Positions 1 through 9,112 of a stretch of DNA of 64,000 nt are shown here, piece after piece. The number at the start of each line of letters is the position of its first letter. The stretch's first letter is position 1. The DNA comes from Gallionella sp. Lineage in GTDB: Bacteria; Pseudomonadota; Gammaproteobacteria; Burkholderiales; Gallionellaceae. The notes beneath the pieces were generated by a model, which saw nothing but the letters and a program-made list of their open reading frames with translations, was not told the DNA's origin and searched no databases. The translations under genes and the position numbers were made by a program. The DNA is taken from the NCBI GenBank assembly GCA_030645535.1, contig JAUSNM010000021.1, positions 34,963-98,962 on the forward strand, given 5' to 3'.

Positions 1-590
1 GACTTTAACCAGCCCGCTATCACCGCTTCAGCCTCTTCCAGCCCCTGCTTTTTCAGACTGGAGAATAACTGCACGGAACACTGCGGATAGTTTTCGGCAA
101 GGTAGGCTTTTACCTTCATCAACGTTATCGTCGATTGCTGGCGGCTCAGCTTGTCTGCTTTGGTCAGCAGAATGTGCACCGGCTTGCCGGTCGGCGCGAA
201 CCAGTCCAGCATTGTTTCATCCAGTTCAAGCAACGGGCGGCGTATATCCATGATGACGATCAAACCGCTCAACTCCTCGCGCTTTTGCAAGTAAGTACTT
301 AACAAGGATTCCCAGTGGCGCTTGGCCTCTGGCGGCACCTTGGCATATCCGTAGCCCGGCAAGTCCACGATGAACTTGTTTTCGCCCAGAGAGAAGTAAT
401 TCAGATGCTGGGTGCGGCCCGGTGTTTTGCTGGTGTAAGCCAGGCGCACATGGTTGGCCAGCGTGTTGATCGCGCTGGACTTGCCTGCATTGGATCGCCC
501 GACAAAAGCCACTTCCCGGCCGCCGTGCATCGGCAAGTCCTTGATGTGGTTGACGGTGGTATAAAACGTAGCTAAAGAGAAGAGTCCCAT
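1..590 (-). CDS. engB: Ribosome biogenesis GTPase EngB/YsxC (3' end outside window)
   Basis: GTPase of the TRAFAC class that helps assemble the large ribosomal subunit in the cytoplasm. The visible 196 codons show the P-loop GRSNAGKSS at residues 31-39, the G3 motif DLPGYGY near 76-82 and the G4 motif TKAD further on; the order and spacing are those of the EngB family. The frame is still open at base 1, so only the extreme C-terminus is missing (family members are about 200-215 residues). The ATG at 590 shares its A with the hemL stop (TAATG), which fixes the start and implies translational coupling. Last gene of the thiD-thiE-hemL-engB run. An identification I consider secure. Confidence 0.95.
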   Translation of the reverse strand, partial: MGLFSLATFYTTVNHIKDLPMHGGREVAFVGRSNAGKSSAINTLANHVRLAYTSKTPGRTQHLNYFSLGENKFIVDLPGYGYAKVPPEAKRHWESLLSTYLQKREELSGLIVIMDIRRPLLELDETMLDWFAPTGKPVHILLTKADKLSRQQSTITLMKVKAYLAENYPQCSVQLFSSLKKQGLEEAEAVIAGWLK

Positions 591-1891
591 TATTTCCAGT
601 CCGAGAAAATTGCGTCAGCTGCTGCAATCGTCTCATTGATGTCAGCCTCGGTGTGTGCGGAAGATACGAAACCCGCTTCGAATGCAGAAGGCGCCAGATA
701 CACACCTGCGTCCAGCATGGCGTGGAAGAAGCGGTTGAATGCTTCCTTGTCGCAACACATCACCTCAGCGTAGCTGGTGGGCACTGCATTGCTGAAATAC
801 AGACCGAACATGCCGCCTACCGATTGGGCACAGAACGGGATGCCGTGCTTCCTGGCGCTCGCCGTCAGTCCTTCGGTCAACTGCGTCGCCAGTTGTGACA
901 GACGCTCATAGAAACCTTCGGCTTGCACCAGTTTCAAGGTTGCCAGACCCGCCGCAACAGCGACCGGGTTGCCCGACAGGGTGCCTGCCTGATACACGGA
1001 ACCCAATGGTGCCAGACATTGCATGATGTCGCGTCGACCGCCGAACGCAGCTGCCGGCAAACCGCCGCCCATCACCTTGCCCAGCGTGACCAGATCGGGT
1101 TTGATGCCGTAATAACCCTGCGCACCTTGCAAGCTGACGCGGAAGCCTGTCATGACTTCGTCCAGGATCAGCACCGCACCATATTTGGTACACAGATTGC
1201 GCATGGCATCGAGGAATTCACGTTTTGGCGTGATCAGATTCATGTTGCCCGCCACCGGCTCGACGATCACGGCGGCGATCTCTGAACCCATCTCGGCAAA
1301 GGCGCGTTCAAGCCCTGCCGCATCGTTGTAGTCCAGCACGGTGGTCAGTGCGGCGATCTCAGCAGGTACGCCGGATGAGCTCGGCTGCCCGAAGGTCAGC
1401 GCGCCGGAACCCGCCTTGACCAGCAAGCCATCGGAATGGCCGTGATAACAGCCTTCAAATTTGACAATGCGTGAACGACCGGTAAAACCGCGCGCCAGAC
1501 GGATCGCCGTCATGGTCGCTTCCGTACCGGAACTGACCAGTCTTACCATTTCCAGACTCGGTAATAGCTTGCACAACAACGTGGCTATTTCCAGTTCGGA
1601 CGCAGTCGGCGCACCGAAACCCAGACCATTGGCTGCCGCATCCTGCACTGCGCGAACCACGTCGGGATGGCAGTGGCCTGCGATCATCGGACCCCATGAA
1701 CCGACATAATCGATGTAGCGTTTGTCGTCCGCGTCCCAGACGTAAGCGCCACGGCCCCGCTGGAAAAATAGTGGTGTGCCGCCTACCGAACGGAACGCAC
1801 GCACCGGTGAATTCACGCCGCCGGGTATGACCTGCTGCGATGCGTCGAAAAGAGCTTGATTTTGAGAAGCCGTGGGATTATGTGAAGTCAT
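590..1891 (-). CDS. hemL: Glutamate-1-semialdehyde 2,1-aminomutase
   Basis: PLP enzyme converting glutamate-1-semialdehyde to 5-aminolevulinate, the last step of the C5 route to tetrapyrroles. The 433 residues match the usual family length. N-terminal signature [10 protein letters not shown] is at 24-33, the PLP-binding [10 protein letters not shown] at 242-251, and the Schiff-base lysine is K272 in TLGKVMGGG. It overlaps thiE by 14 bp upstream and touches engB by one base downstream, so the three genes are probably one transcript. Nothing is odd in the sequence. Confidence 0.97.
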   Translation of the reverse strand: MTSHNPTASQNQALFDASQQVIPGGVNSPVRAFRSVGGTPLFFQRGRGAYVWDADDKRYIDYVGSWGPMIAGHCHPDVVRAVQDAAANGLGFGAPTASELEIATLLCKLLPSLEMVRLVSSGTEATMTAIRLARGFTGRSRIVKFEGCYHGHSDGLLVKAGSGALTFGQPSSSGVPAEIAALTTVLDYNDAAGLERAFAEMGSEIAAVIVEPVAGNMNLITPKREFLDAMRNLCTKYGAVLILDEVMTGFRVSLQGAQGYYGIKPDLVTLGKVMGGGLPAAAFGGRRDIMQCLAPLGSVYQAGTLSGNPVAVAAGLATLKLVQAEGFYERLSQLATQLTEGLTASARKHGIPFCAQSVGGMFGLYFSNAVPTSYAEVMCCDKEAFNRFFHAMLDAGVYLAPSAFEAGFVSSAHTEADINETIAAADAIFSDWK

Positions 1892-2534
1892 GTTGCATCT
1901 TTCTAACTAAATTATTGGTATTCAAATTTGCAAACTGTCGCGCCGCAAGTTGTATATCGGGTGAACTGAACAATGCCGAAATCACCGCCAGTGCGCCAGC
2001 CCCTGCCGACAATACTGATGCGCCATTTTCAACCGTGATGCCGCCTATCGCAACTATTGGCAGACTGATCTCGCGGCGCGCCTGCCTCAATAAATCCAAC
2101 GTCGCCACCGGCGCGGAAGGTTTAACTGTTGAGGCGAAAAAAGCGCCGAACGCGACATAGTCAGCGCCTTGATTTGCGGCCTGATGTGCCAGACTCAGGC
2201 GATTATAGCAAGATACACCGATCATTTTATCAAAGCCCAGCGCGTGCCGGGCTGCCGCAATACTGCCATCTTCACCACCCAGATGCACGCCATCGGCATC
2301 CACGCGCAAGGCCAGTGTCGCGTCATCGTTGATGATCAAGGGCACTGCAAATTCCCGCGTCAGTTCGCGCAAGGCACTCGCCTGCGCAAGGCGCACTGCT
2401 GAGTCACCCAGCTTGTTGCGGTATTGCAACACCCGCGCCCCGCCTTGCAAAGCCAAGCGCACCTGACGCAGCAACTCCGCCGTGTCTTGTTCCTCCGGCG
2501 TAATCGCGTACAGACCACTAATTTTACTTATCAA
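1878..2534 (-). CDS. thiE: Thiamine-phosphate synthase
   Basis: Joins hydroxymethylpyrimidine diphosphate and thiazole phosphate to give thiamine phosphate. The 218-residue TIM-barrel protein has the phosphate/pyrimidine-binding stretch [13 protein letters not shown] near 29-41, the Mg-binding IINDDATLA near 66-74 and the late glycine-rich [11 protein letters not shown]. It lies 10 bp after thiD, its pathway partner, and overlaps hemL. No TPP riboswitch consensus was seen upstream of thiD or thiE, so this pair is not obviously THI-box regulated. Confidence 0.95.
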   Translation of the reverse strand: MISKISGLYAITPEEQDTAELLRQVRLALQGGARVLQYRNKLGDSAVRLAQASALRELTREFAVPLIINDDATLALRVDADGVHLGGEDGSIAAARHALGFDKMIGVSCYNRLSLAHQAANQGADYVAFGAFFASTVKPSAPVATLDLLRQARREISLPIVAIGGITVENGASVLSAGAGALAVISALFSSPDIQLAARQFANLNTNNLVRKMQHDFT

Positions 2535-2544
2535 TTATCAATTC

Positions 2545-3384
2545 TCAATTGAGCAGCTCAGGCTTGTCCTCATCGTCTTCGCCTCGCGCCCAGAACAATC
2601 TGTCTGGAATGAACTGCCCCATGCCGGGCCGGAAACCCGCATTCAGTGTTTGCCAGGTGTATTCCTGCGCTTCCTTGACTGCCTCCGGAACCTCTACGCC
2701 CTGCGCCAACAAGGCGGCAATGGCGGACGCCAGCGTGCAACCAGATCCGTGATAAATCCCCGGCAGACGCGCCCAGCTATCGCGGCTCACCACACCCTGT
2801 TCACTATACAACGTATTGATTACCTTGGTGGTTTGTTCGTGCGTGCCGGTAATCAGCACATACTCGCAGCCCATCGCCAGGATGCGTTTGGCGCATTCTT
2901 CCAGGCTGGGATCGTCCTCTTCATTGTCTTCATCAATAGCCAGACGCCGCGCCTCTATGCTGTTGGGTGTGATGATGGTGGCCTGCGGAATCAGCAATTC
3001 GCGCATCGCATCCAGCATATCTTCATCCGCCAGTTCATCGCCGCGCCCTGAAGCCAACACCGTATCCAGCACAAAAGGAACGTCGGGATAATCCGCCAAT
3101 ATCTCGGCAATCGCCACGATATTTTCCACGCTGCCGAGCAGGCCAATCTTGAAAGCCGCGACCGGCACATCTTCGAGCATTGCACGCGCCTGATCCACCA
3201 CCCATTCCGGCTCTATCGGCAGTACATCTTCCACACCGCTGGTGTCCTGTACAGTGATTGCGGTTACAACCGACAGCGGATGACAACCCATGCTGGCGAT
3301 AGTCAACATATCAGCCTGCAAACCGGCACCTCCGGAAGGATCGGTGGCAGCAAAACTCATTACTAAAGGGTATGATTCGGACAT
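2545..3384 (-). CDS. thiD: Hydroxymethylpyrimidine / phosphomethylpyrimidine kinase
   Basis: Ribokinase-fold kinase phosphorylating HMP and HMP-P for thiamine synthesis. 279 residues; N-terminal [15 protein letters not shown] near 11-25 and the C-terminal anion-hole motif [12 protein letters not shown] carrying the catalytic Asp/Cys region are present. Two acidic insertions (EDNEEDDPS near 147-155 and the GEDDEDKPE tail) are unusual additions. An internal ATG nine codons in ([11 protein letters not shown]) is an alternative start. First gene of the minus-strand thi-hem run; divergent from gloA across about 90 bp. Confidence 0.93.
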   Translation of the reverse strand: MSESYPLVMSFAATDPSGGAGLQADMLTIASMGCHPLSVVTAITVQDTSGVEDVLPIEPEWVVDQARAMLEDVPVAAFKIGLLGSVENIVAIAEILADYPDVPFVLDTVLASGRGDELADEDMLDAMRELLIPQATIITPNSIEARRLAIDEDNEEDDPSLEECAKRILAMGCEYVLITGTHEQTTKVINTLYSEQGVVSRDSWARLPGIYHGSGCTLASAIAALLAQGVEVPEAVKEAQEYTWQTLNAGFRPGMGQFIPDRLFWARGEDDEDKPELLN

Positions 3385-3477
3385 GATGTAGGCGATGGTA
3401 TTATGCGCGTCAGGTCGGGCATTTTACCCTATATGCCCATGCCGAATACTAAAACACGACAAGGCACGGAGAAGATA

Positions 3478-3864
3478 ATGCGCATACTGCACACAATGTT
3501 ACGCGTGGTTGATCTGGAAAAATCGCTTGCCTTCTATACCGATGTGCTCGGCATGAAGCTGCTGCGCCGCACCGATTACCCCGATGGGAAGTTTACCCTG
3601 GCCTTTGTTGGTTTCGCGGATGAAGCTCACAGTGCGGTGATCGAACTCACGCACAACTGGGGCGTGCAGGCATACGAGCCCGGCAACGCGTTCGGCCACA
3701 TCGCTATCGAAGTAGATAATGCTTATGATGCCTGTGAAAAAATCAAACAGCGCGGCGGCAAGGTCGTGCGCGAAGCCGGCCCGATGCAACACGGCAGCAC
3801 CGTGATTGCCTTTGTCGAAGACCCGGATGGTTACAAGATTGAGTTGATACAGAAGAAAGTATAG
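3478..3864 (+). CDS. gloA: Lactoylglutathione lyase (glyoxalase I)
   Basis: Converts the methylglyoxal-glutathione hemithioacetal to S-lactoylglutathione. The start at 3478 gives [16 protein letters not shown], a standard GloA beginning, with GGAGA at 3468-3472 as ribosome site; an upstream in-frame ATG at 3403 would add 25 unrelated residues and is rejected. 128 residues, typical for the small nickel-type enzyme. Metal ligands fit the family: His in MRILHTM, Glu in VIELTHN, His in FGHIAIEV and Glu in YKIELIQ. The stop is followed after only 8 bp by the first structured repeat. Confidence 0.95.
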   Translation: MRILHTMLRVVDLEKSLAFYTDVLGMKLLRRTDYPDGKFTLAFVGFADEAHSAVIELTHNWGVQAYEPGNAFGHIAIEVDNAYDACEKIKQRGGKVVREAGPMQHGSTVIAFVEDPDGYKIELIQKKV

Positions 3865-3872
3865 CTTTGCTT

Positions 3873-4127
3873 GCCGGGGGCAGCCCGGCAGCCCAGCGGG
3901 GTGCGACCCCGCAGCCGGTTTCTTTCTTTGCCCGGCCAAAGAAATAAACGAAAGAAAGGCCGCCCCGATCCGCCATCCCTGCGGGATTCCCTGCGTTGCT
4001 CGTCTGATCAGGCGGCTGTGCAACTCGCCCTGGCAGTGTGCACACACCGCACACTGCTGCGGAGCTCAAACAGTGCGCGCCTAAACCCACCGCTGTTTGC
4101 GCACTATCTTCGGCGGCGCACAGGGGT
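3873..4127 (+). repeat. Structured dispersed repeat, copy A (3' of gloA)
   Basis: First of four related copies. Read in the direction of gloA it has hairpin H1 at 3873-3889 (GCCGGG, loop GGCAG, CCCGGC), H2 around 3922-3956, H3 at 3975-3987 (ATCCC, TGC, GGGAT), H4 at 4033-4041 with 4049-4057 (GCAGTGTGC/GCACACTGC) and the terminal block ending at 4127 (CTATCTTCGGCGGCGCACAG plus GGG). H5, present in copies B-D, is missing here. The other copies have different bases at paired positions but keep the pairing. It fills nearly all of the gap between gloA and the convergent gene ending at 4199. Confidence 0.9.
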
Positions 4128-4198
4128 TTCCAAATGCATCAAGGCATGTTGAGCCGAGCTACCGTGCCTTATTTTAATTCGATGCTACCCTTATAAAA

Positions 4199-4852
4199 CT
4201 AGGCTAGGGCGACACAAGTTGAATCAAACCGGAACGAGTATTCTTCAAGCAAGTCAGATTTTACTGTTTTCTTTATCGGAGCTTGAACAGCAAAAACAAA
4301 CTTTAGGGCAGAATAAATCTCATGAAGAGATTGAGAGAGTCCATCAGATAACGTGCTAAAACCAGTTCTAAGTGCGTAGCTCAACACCCGCCCCAAATTC
4401 CAAACAATCACGGCGGGGGCAAAAGCGAAAGCAATCAACAAGGCTGCCCCAGAAGAATTGATCATATAATTAAGAAGGATGACCTTTGCCCTATCTCGAA
4501 CCTGAACAATGAACTCTTTTAACGCTGGATCTTCCGCACTGAAGCGTTTATCAATTTCTGCCTTTAAGTAAGCTTGAAGTTCTTTATTTTTTTGAATTTC
4601 AACTTCAAGAACGATGAACTTCAAAAACGTTATTGTCTCTGTAAATCGCAAGTGACCATTAAGCAAGTCGCGAAGGTTCTTATAGGCGACAGAATCTAGG
4701 GAAATATCTTTTTGCACAAAGAACTCTCTCATCTCACCCCTCAAATCAAACAATTGATCCCGATAGTGATCAAGAATCGATTTTTTGAGCATAAGATTCC
4801 AAACAGCAATCAACAAAATGACGTTGATTCCAAAAAACATAGCATTTATCAT
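4199..4852 (-). CDS. Unknown membrane protein, second gene of AT-rich pair
   Basis: I do not recognise this 217-residue protein. It has an N-terminal hydrophobic segment (about 5-22), then a long charged helical stretch rich in Glu/Lys (about 25-130), then a hydrophobic hairpin around 133-168 and an amphipathic tail. That plan suggests a membrane-anchored protein with a cytoplasmic coiled region. It overlaps the upstream gene by 4 bp (ATGA), so the two are translationally coupled. Base composition is visibly more AT-rich than the flanking core genes, with AAA/GAA/TTT-rich codons, which suggests acquisition by transfer. Function unknown; accessory or defence-like roles are only a guess. Confidence 0.7.
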   Translation of the reverse strand: MINAMFFGINVILLIAVWNLMLKKSILDHYRDQLFDLRGEMREFFVQKDISLDSVAYKNLRDLLNGHLRFTETITFLKFIVLEVEIQKNKELQAYLKAEIDKRFSAEDPALKEFIVQVRDRAKVILLNYMINSSGAALLIAFAFAPAVIVWNLGRVLSYALRTGFSTLSDGLSQSLHEIYSALKFVFAVQAPIKKTVKSDLLEEYSFRFDSTCVALA

Positions 4853-5271
4853 TTTCCCACTCCCTTTGGAGTCTGTCCGGTTTTAGTCAAACCGCTTGAT
4901 GAACGGTATGAATCACCAGACTCAACCTGCTTTTGATATTCATTCTTCTGCCTAATCGCGCGCCGTTTTCCCTTACGCTCAAGGTTCCAGCCAACAGCAG
5001 CAACACCAGCAACCATATAACTCGTAATATTGGATGGATTTATCGCATCAATAATCTTTGCAAACGCAAGAAGTGCTTCTGGATTCTGCCCAATGAAGGG
5101 CTGAAGCCCATCAAAAATAATCTTCAGCGCATAAAGTATAGCTGCAAGCGTAGTTAAATGTTTTCCGAAATTGATCCAAACTTCTAGCTTCTGGGCTCCG
5201 ACAACGGCTTGCCTTATTTCAAACTCATGCTTGTTCAAAACGACCCCACGGAAAAATTTATTATGCATCAT
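4849..5271 (-). CDS. Unknown small membrane protein, first gene of AT-rich pair
   Basis: A 140-residue protein I cannot assign. It shows a hydrophobic segment LTTLAAILYALKIIF (about 39-53), a second near 82-94 (SYMVAGVAAVGW) and a very basic, then Ser/Gly/Thr-rich polar tail (KGKRRAIRQK to the end). A second ATG lies one codon after the first; AGG sits a few bases upstream. Upstream on the same strand is the word AATACTGTACG, also found in the higB promoter. It is coupled to the next gene by a 4-bp overlap. The pair lies between repeat copies A and B, which face in opposite directions. Confidence 0.65.
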   Translation of the reverse strand: MMHNKFFRGVVLNKHEFEIRQAVVGAQKLEVWINFGKHLTTLAAILYALKIIFDGLQPFIGQNPEALLAFAKIIDAINPSNITSYMVAGVAAVGWNLERKGKRRAIRQKNEYQKQVESGDSYRSSSGLTKTGQTPKGVGK

Positions 5272-5383
5272 AACCTAAAGTAATTCTTACCGTACAGTAT
5301 TGAAAAAACTAGAGTTACAGTACCCCCTTGAATTTGAAATAAAATCCCTCAATCTCCATAGGATTTATTGGCTTTGACTTGCC

Positions 5384-5731
5384 TCCCCTGTGCGCCGCCG
5401 AAGATAGGTCGCAAACAACGGTGGGGTTAGGTGAATACATGCTGCCACGCGGCGCGTGGCAGCAGTTTCGGCGAATCAAATAATACAGAGCATGGCTGAG
5501 CCAGCACTGTTTGAGCTCCGCAGCAAGGTGCGATGTGTGCACCTTGCCAGGACGAGTTGCGCAGCCCCGTTTGTTTGCGAATTATCGAGGGTATGCCACC
5601 TGCCTGCTGACAGTCGGGTGGCGCGGCACACCGGGGGCGCCTTCTTTCGATTACATTTCTTGGCAAGAAAAGAAAGGTAATCAGCCGCCGGTCTGCCACC
5701 GGCTGAAAGATGTTGCGGGGCCGCACCCCGC
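5384..5731 (-). repeat. Structured dispersed repeat, copy B (3' of rsmA)
   Basis: Lies downstream of rsmA on the same strand. On the plus strand it opens with CCCCTGTGCGCCGCCGAAG plus ATAG at 5385-5407. H5 is TGCTGCCACGC/GCGTGGCAGCA (5440-5450, 5454-5464), H4 is GCAAGGTGC/GCACCTTGC (5523-5531, 5539-5547), H2 lies around 5648-5682 and H1 is at 5687-5703 (GCCGGT, CTGCC, ACCGGC). A further GC-rich hairpin (GCGGGG/CCCCGC) follows at about 5715-5731, and copy A has a related one. Small open frames inside it on both strands look like by-products of the repeat. Confidence 0.9.
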
Positions 5732-5804
5732 ATGGATGGTCGTTCCTCGAAACTTCGGCCATCGGCCTCGTTTTCCGGCCTTCGCCTGAATGACAAACCA
5801 AAAC

Positions 5805-6605
5805 TTAGGCAGTGCCTCGTCCGTCCACATACGCGGCTATCCTGGCGAACTCAGCCACAGACAGATTCTCGGCGCGCAACTGGGGGTTGATGCCGAGCTG
5901 TTCAAACTCGGTTTCGTTCAGAAAGCTGCGCAAGGTGTTGCGCAGCGTCTTGCGGCGCTGGCCGAACGCGGCACTGACGATCTGAGCAAACAACACTTCG
6001 TTTTTCACCTGAATTTCACTGGCCGGCAGCGGAATCATGCGCACGATCGCGGAATCCACTTTAGGCGCAGGGCGGAACGATTCAGGCGGCACATCGAGCA
6101 GCTTTTCCATGAAGAAACGGTATTGCAACATCACTGACAGCCGCCCGTAGGCTGGCGTGGAGTGATCGGCCACCATGCGCTCGACCACTTCGTTTTGCAG
6201 CATGAAGTGCATGTCGGTGATGCGCTCTGCATAAGCTGCAAAATGAAACAGCAACGGCGAGGAGATGTTGTAAGGAAGATTGCCGACGATGCGCAGCGGC
6301 GCGGCCAGGGTTGCAAGGTCAAACTTCAGCGCGTCTCCGGCATGGATAATCAGCTTCGGATCGGGCCGATCCTGCGGGTAGTCGGCCTCCAGCCGCGCGA
6401 TGATATCGCGGTCGATTTCCACTACATGCAGATGCTTTAATTTCTTCAGCAGCGGCCTTGTCATCGCGCCCAAACCTGGGCCGATTTCCACCAGATTGTC
6501 GTCTTCCTCGGGACGGATGACGCCGATGATGTCAGCGATGATGCGTTCATCCACCAGAAAATTCTGGCCGAATTTCTTTTTTGCCTTATGCATTTTATAA
6601 ACCAT
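5805..6605 (-). CDS. rsmA: 16S rRNA (adenine1518/1519-N6)-dimethyltransferase
   Basis: SAM-dependent enzyme (KsgA) that dimethylates two adjacent adenines near the 3' end of 16S rRNA during 30S maturation. Motifs: [11 protein letters not shown] near the N-terminus, SAM-binding [10 protein letters not shown], and the catalytic [11 protein letters not shown] (NLPY, motif IV). About 262-266 residues, typical. The listed ATG at 6605 directly abuts a GGAAGA; the ATG at 6593 ([10 protein letters not shown]) matches family starts better but has a long spacing. Last gene of the lptD-surA-pdxA-rsmA order; repeat copy B follows its stop. Confidence 0.96.
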   Translation of the reverse strand: MVYKMHKAKKKFGQNFLVDERIIADIIGVIRPEEDDNLVEIGPGLGAMTRPLLKKLKHLHVVEIDRDIIARLEADYPQDRPDPKLIIHAGDALKFDLATLAAPLRIVGNLPYNISSPLLFHFAAYAERITDMHFMLQNEVVERMVADHSTPAYGRLSVMLQYRFFMEKLLDVPPESFRPAPKVDSAIVRMIPLPASEIQVKNEVLFAQIVSAAFGQRRKTLRNTLRSFLNETEFEQLGINPQLRAENLSVAEFARIAAYVDGRGTA

Positions 6606-6607
6606 TC

Positions 6608-6680
6608 TTCCGCAGATTAAACAGATTTCCGCAGATTAAATCGACACAAAATAATCTGTGTGAATCTGCGTAATCAGTGG
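6608..6680. repeat. Short intergenic repeat with CCGCAGATT words
   Basis: Between pdxA and rsmA. The 14-mer TTCCGCAGATTAAA occurs twice (6608-6621 and 6627-6640), followed by the inverted words AATCTGTG (6653-6660) and AATCTGCG (6663-6670), so the segment can fold back. A related word occurs at 15901-15923 after ubiH. It sits inside an operon, so it would be part of the mRNA; no function can be inferred. Confidence 0.6.
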
Positions 6681-6693
6681 ATTGATTGTGTGG

Positions 6694-7767
6694 TCATGAT
6701 GCCAAATGCTCAAATTGAGCCATTTGTGCCGCGACCCTGATCGCCTCCAGCAGGCTGCCGCCGTCGGCTTTACCTGTTCCCGCCAGATCCAATGCCGTGC
6801 CGTGATCGACCGATGTGCGGATCACGGGTAAACCCAGTGTAATATTTACGCCCTGGCCGAAACTCGCGTGCTTCAGTACCGGCAGTCCCTGGTCGTGATA
6901 CATGGCAAGCACGCAATCGCATCGCGCCAGTTTGTCCGGTGTAAACAAGGTGTCGGCAGGCAGCGGAGCGCTTACATTCATGCCCTCTAAACGCAACTTG
7001 TCGAGCACGGGGATCATCACATCGATTTCCTCGCGCCCCATATAACCTCCTTCGCCCGCATGCGGATTCAAGCCCGCCACCAGAATACGCGGTTCTGCCA
7101 GCCCGAAGCGGCGTTGCAGGTCGCGATGAATGATGCGCAACACGTTTTCCAGCAGAGGCGCGGTAATCGCATCCGGCACCTCCCGCAACGCCAGATGCGT
7201 CGTGGCCAGCGCAACACGCATCCCGCCGCCTGCCAGCATCATCACCACCTGAGGGGTGTGCGTCTGTTCGGCGAGAAATTCGGTATGCCCGGTAAACGGG
7301 ATCCCGGCATCATTGATGATGCCTTTGTGTACCGGCGCTGTCACCATGCCGGAAAACTCACCCGACTGACAGCCCCGCACCGCGCGGCGCAATGTTTCCA
7401 GCACGTAAGCACTGTTGGCCGCGTTTAATTTTCCGGCAACAGAGGGAACTGCAAGCGGGATGTGAATTACTGTTAGGTAGTGGGGAGTAGAAAGTGGTGA
7501 GTGGGAGTGTCGCGGCAATGGATCGCCTGCTTTCCAATCCCTCGCTGCACTCTCCCCACTTACCACTCCCGACTTGCCACTTACCCATTCTCTTACTTCC
7601 AAATCTATGCCAAGCTGTTCCGCACGTTGCAGCAACAAATGCTTGTCGGCAATTACGACTACGTCCGGCATGGCAGAGGCTAATCGCACACACAATTCCG
7701 GGCCTATGCCTGCGGGCTCACCCGCCGTGATGACCAGCGGTTGCACGTTGTTGCTACTCTTGTTCAA
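6694..7767 (-). CDS. pdxA: 4-hydroxythreonine-4-phosphate dehydrogenase, with in-frame repeat insertion
   Basis: NAD-dependent dehydrogenase of the DXP-dependent vitamin B6 pathway. Core motifs: [13 protein letters not shown] at the start, GPVHKG-like [33 protein letters not shown] and the late [11 protein letters not shown]. No ATG fits; candidate starts are TTG at 7767 (overlapping the surA end) or GTG at 7746; a longer frame to 7887 lies within surA and is unlikely. The protein is longer than the usual 330 residues because about 40 residues, encoded by 7473-7592, are inserted in a variable linker; that DNA is a seven-base repeat array in inverted halves. Start uncertain, identity secure. 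Confidence 0.93.
   Translation of the reverse strand: MNKSSNNVQPLVITAGEPAGIGPELCVRLASAMPDVVVIADKHLLLQRAEQLGIDLEVREWVSGKSGVVSGESAARDWKAGDPLPRHSHSPLSTPHYLTVIHIPLAVPSVAGKLNAANSAYVLETLRRAVRGCQSGEFSGMVTAPVHKGIINDAGIPFTGHTEFLAEQTHTPQVVMMLAGGGMRVALATTHLALREVPDAITAPLLENVLRIIHRDLQRRFGLAEPRILVAGLNPHAGEGGYMGREEIDVMIPVLDKLRLEGMNVSAPLPADTLFTPDKLARCDCVLAMYHDQGLPVLKHASFGQGVNITLGLPVIRTSVDHGTALDLAGTGKADGGSLLEAIRVAAQMAQFEHLAS
7473..7592. repeat. Heptad-repeat element inside pdxA
   Basis: Plus-strand left arm (about 7473-7509) runs in seven-base steps resembling NNAGTGG; the right arm (about 7548-7592) runs in steps resembling its complement, CCACTTN. A unique core of about 38 bases separates them, so the element can form a long imperfect hairpin. 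It is read through in frame by pdxA, contributing Ser/Pro/His/Gly-rich residues. Similar inverted heptad arrangements are at 24608-24740, 31536-31616 and 41743-41963. Confidence 0.8.
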
Positions 7768-9082
7768 GGCGATATTCAACGAACGCACGGTCACGCAGTT
7801 GACGCAACCAGTCCTGGTATAACTCCTCAGATTTAAAGGTGCCGATGGAAGCCCGGGCTTGCTGGCGTTTCTGCTGTTCGCTGACATCGGTATTGCGCCG
7901 CTCCAGCACCTGGATCAAATGCCAGCCGAACTGGGTTTGCACCATGCCGATTTCGCCAACCTTTAACTTGTTGATCGCCTCTTCGAATTCCTGCACTGTC
8001 TGCCCTGGAGACAGCCAATCCAGATCGCCGCCTTGCTGGGCGCTGCCGTCCTGAGAATAGCGCTTTGCTTGCTCTGCAAAACCGGCACCGCTGTCGATAT
8101 GCTGCTTGATTTCCAGTATGCGTTTCCGGGCTTCGGCTTCGGTTACGATTTCACTTGTCTTGATCAGAATGTGTCGTGCATGGGTTTGTGTGATCACCAC
8201 TGGTGCGCTGCCGCTGCGTTTTTCGACCAGCTTGAGGATATGAAAACCGCTCGGACTGCGCAACACCGCCGTATTCTGGCCGCGCTGCAGCGTTTGCAAT
8301 TCGTTCATGAATAGCGGCGGAATACGATCACCCGGACGCCAGCCCAGATCGCCCCCTTTTAAGGCATCCTTGGCATCCGAAAAGCCGGCTGCCACTTGCG
8401 CAAAATCTGCACCATTGGCGAGCTGAGCCAACGCATGATCGGCGCGTTCGCGTGCAGCGCGAATTTTTTCGGCGCTGGCTTGTTCAGGCACTACCACCAG
8501 AATATGCGCCAGGTGATACTCATCGTTATCCAGCCCCATCTTCGATTTATTGGTGAGATAGTTATCCACCTCGGTATCGCTGATGATCAGTTTGCTTTCG
8601 ACTTCGCGTTCGCGCAAACGCGTAGACACGATCTCGGCACGGATTTCCTCACGGAATTTTTTGACATTCACACCATCCGCTTCGAGCTTGGTCAGGAACT
8701 CGGTCAGCGTGGGGAAATTATTTTGCTGAGCGATGCGCGTAATCGCCAGATCCAGCTGTGTGTCGTCCACACGCACGCCGCTTTCCTTCGCGAACTGAGC
8801 TTGCAGCATTTCGGCAATCATGCGTTCGAGGATTTGCTTTTCCAGCACGCTCTGCTCCGGCAACGGGGTGCCCTGCTTCTTCAACTGGCTGATCACCGTA
8901 CTCAACCGCTCGTTCAGTTCATGGCGCGTGATTACGTCATCGTTCACTACCGCCACTACCGCATCTATCGTCGCCACCTGCTGCTGCGGGTCGATTGCAC
9001 GATTTTCGACCGCAAAAGAGGGGGCAGCCGCCAGCAGCAGCGCGCTCAACAAAACAGGAAATTTGATTTTGGACATAGTCAT
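7754..9082 (-). CDS. surA: Periplasmic chaperone / peptidyl-prolyl isomerase SurA
   Basis: Periplasmic chaperone delivering outer-membrane proteins to the BAM machinery. 442 residues with a cleavable signal peptide (hydrophobic [15 protein letters not shown], about 9-23), an N-terminal SurA chaperone domain, and two parvulin-type PPIC domains opening with YHLAHILVV and THARHILIK. Gene order with lptD upstream and pdxA downstream is the classical proteobacterial one, and LptD is a known SurA client in E. coli. The 3' end overlaps the likely pdxA start. Confidence 0.96.
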   Translation of the reverse strand: MTMSKIKFPVLLSALLLAAAPSFAVENRAIDPQQQVATIDAVVAVVNDDVITRHELNERLSTVISQLKKQGTPLPEQSVLEKQILERMIAEMLQAQFAKESGVRVDDTQLDLAITRIAQQNNFPTLTEFLTKLEADGVNVKKFREEIRAEIVSTRLREREVESKLIISDTEVDNYLTNKSKMGLDNDEYHLAHILVVVPEQASAEKIRAARERADHALAQLANGADFAQVAAGFSDAKDALKGGDLGWRPGDRIPPLFMNELQTLQRGQNTAVLRSPSGFHILKLVEKRSGSAPVVITQTHARHILIKTSEIVTEAEARKRILEIKQHIDSGAGFAEQAKRYSQDGSAQQGGDLDWLSPGQTVQEFEEAINKLKVGEIGMVQTQFGWHLIQVLERRNTDVSEQQKRQQARASIGTFKSEELYQDWLRQLRDRAFVEYRLEQE

Positions 9083-9112
9083 CTCTTCATTTAACGCAAG
9101 ACCGAGCTTGGT

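Noticed and set aside
3385..3477. TPP riboswitch ahead of thiD
   Set aside because: No CTGAGA or ACCTGA-type THI-box core was found on the minus strand.
5427..5801. Open frames within structured repeat copy B on both strands
   Set aside because: They lie inside a repeat whose conservation follows hairpin pairing, not codons, and similar frames appear in copies A, C and D with different reading phases.
7768..7887. Longer PdxA beginning at 7887
   Set aside because: The extra 40 residues lie within surA in another frame and have no family counterpart.
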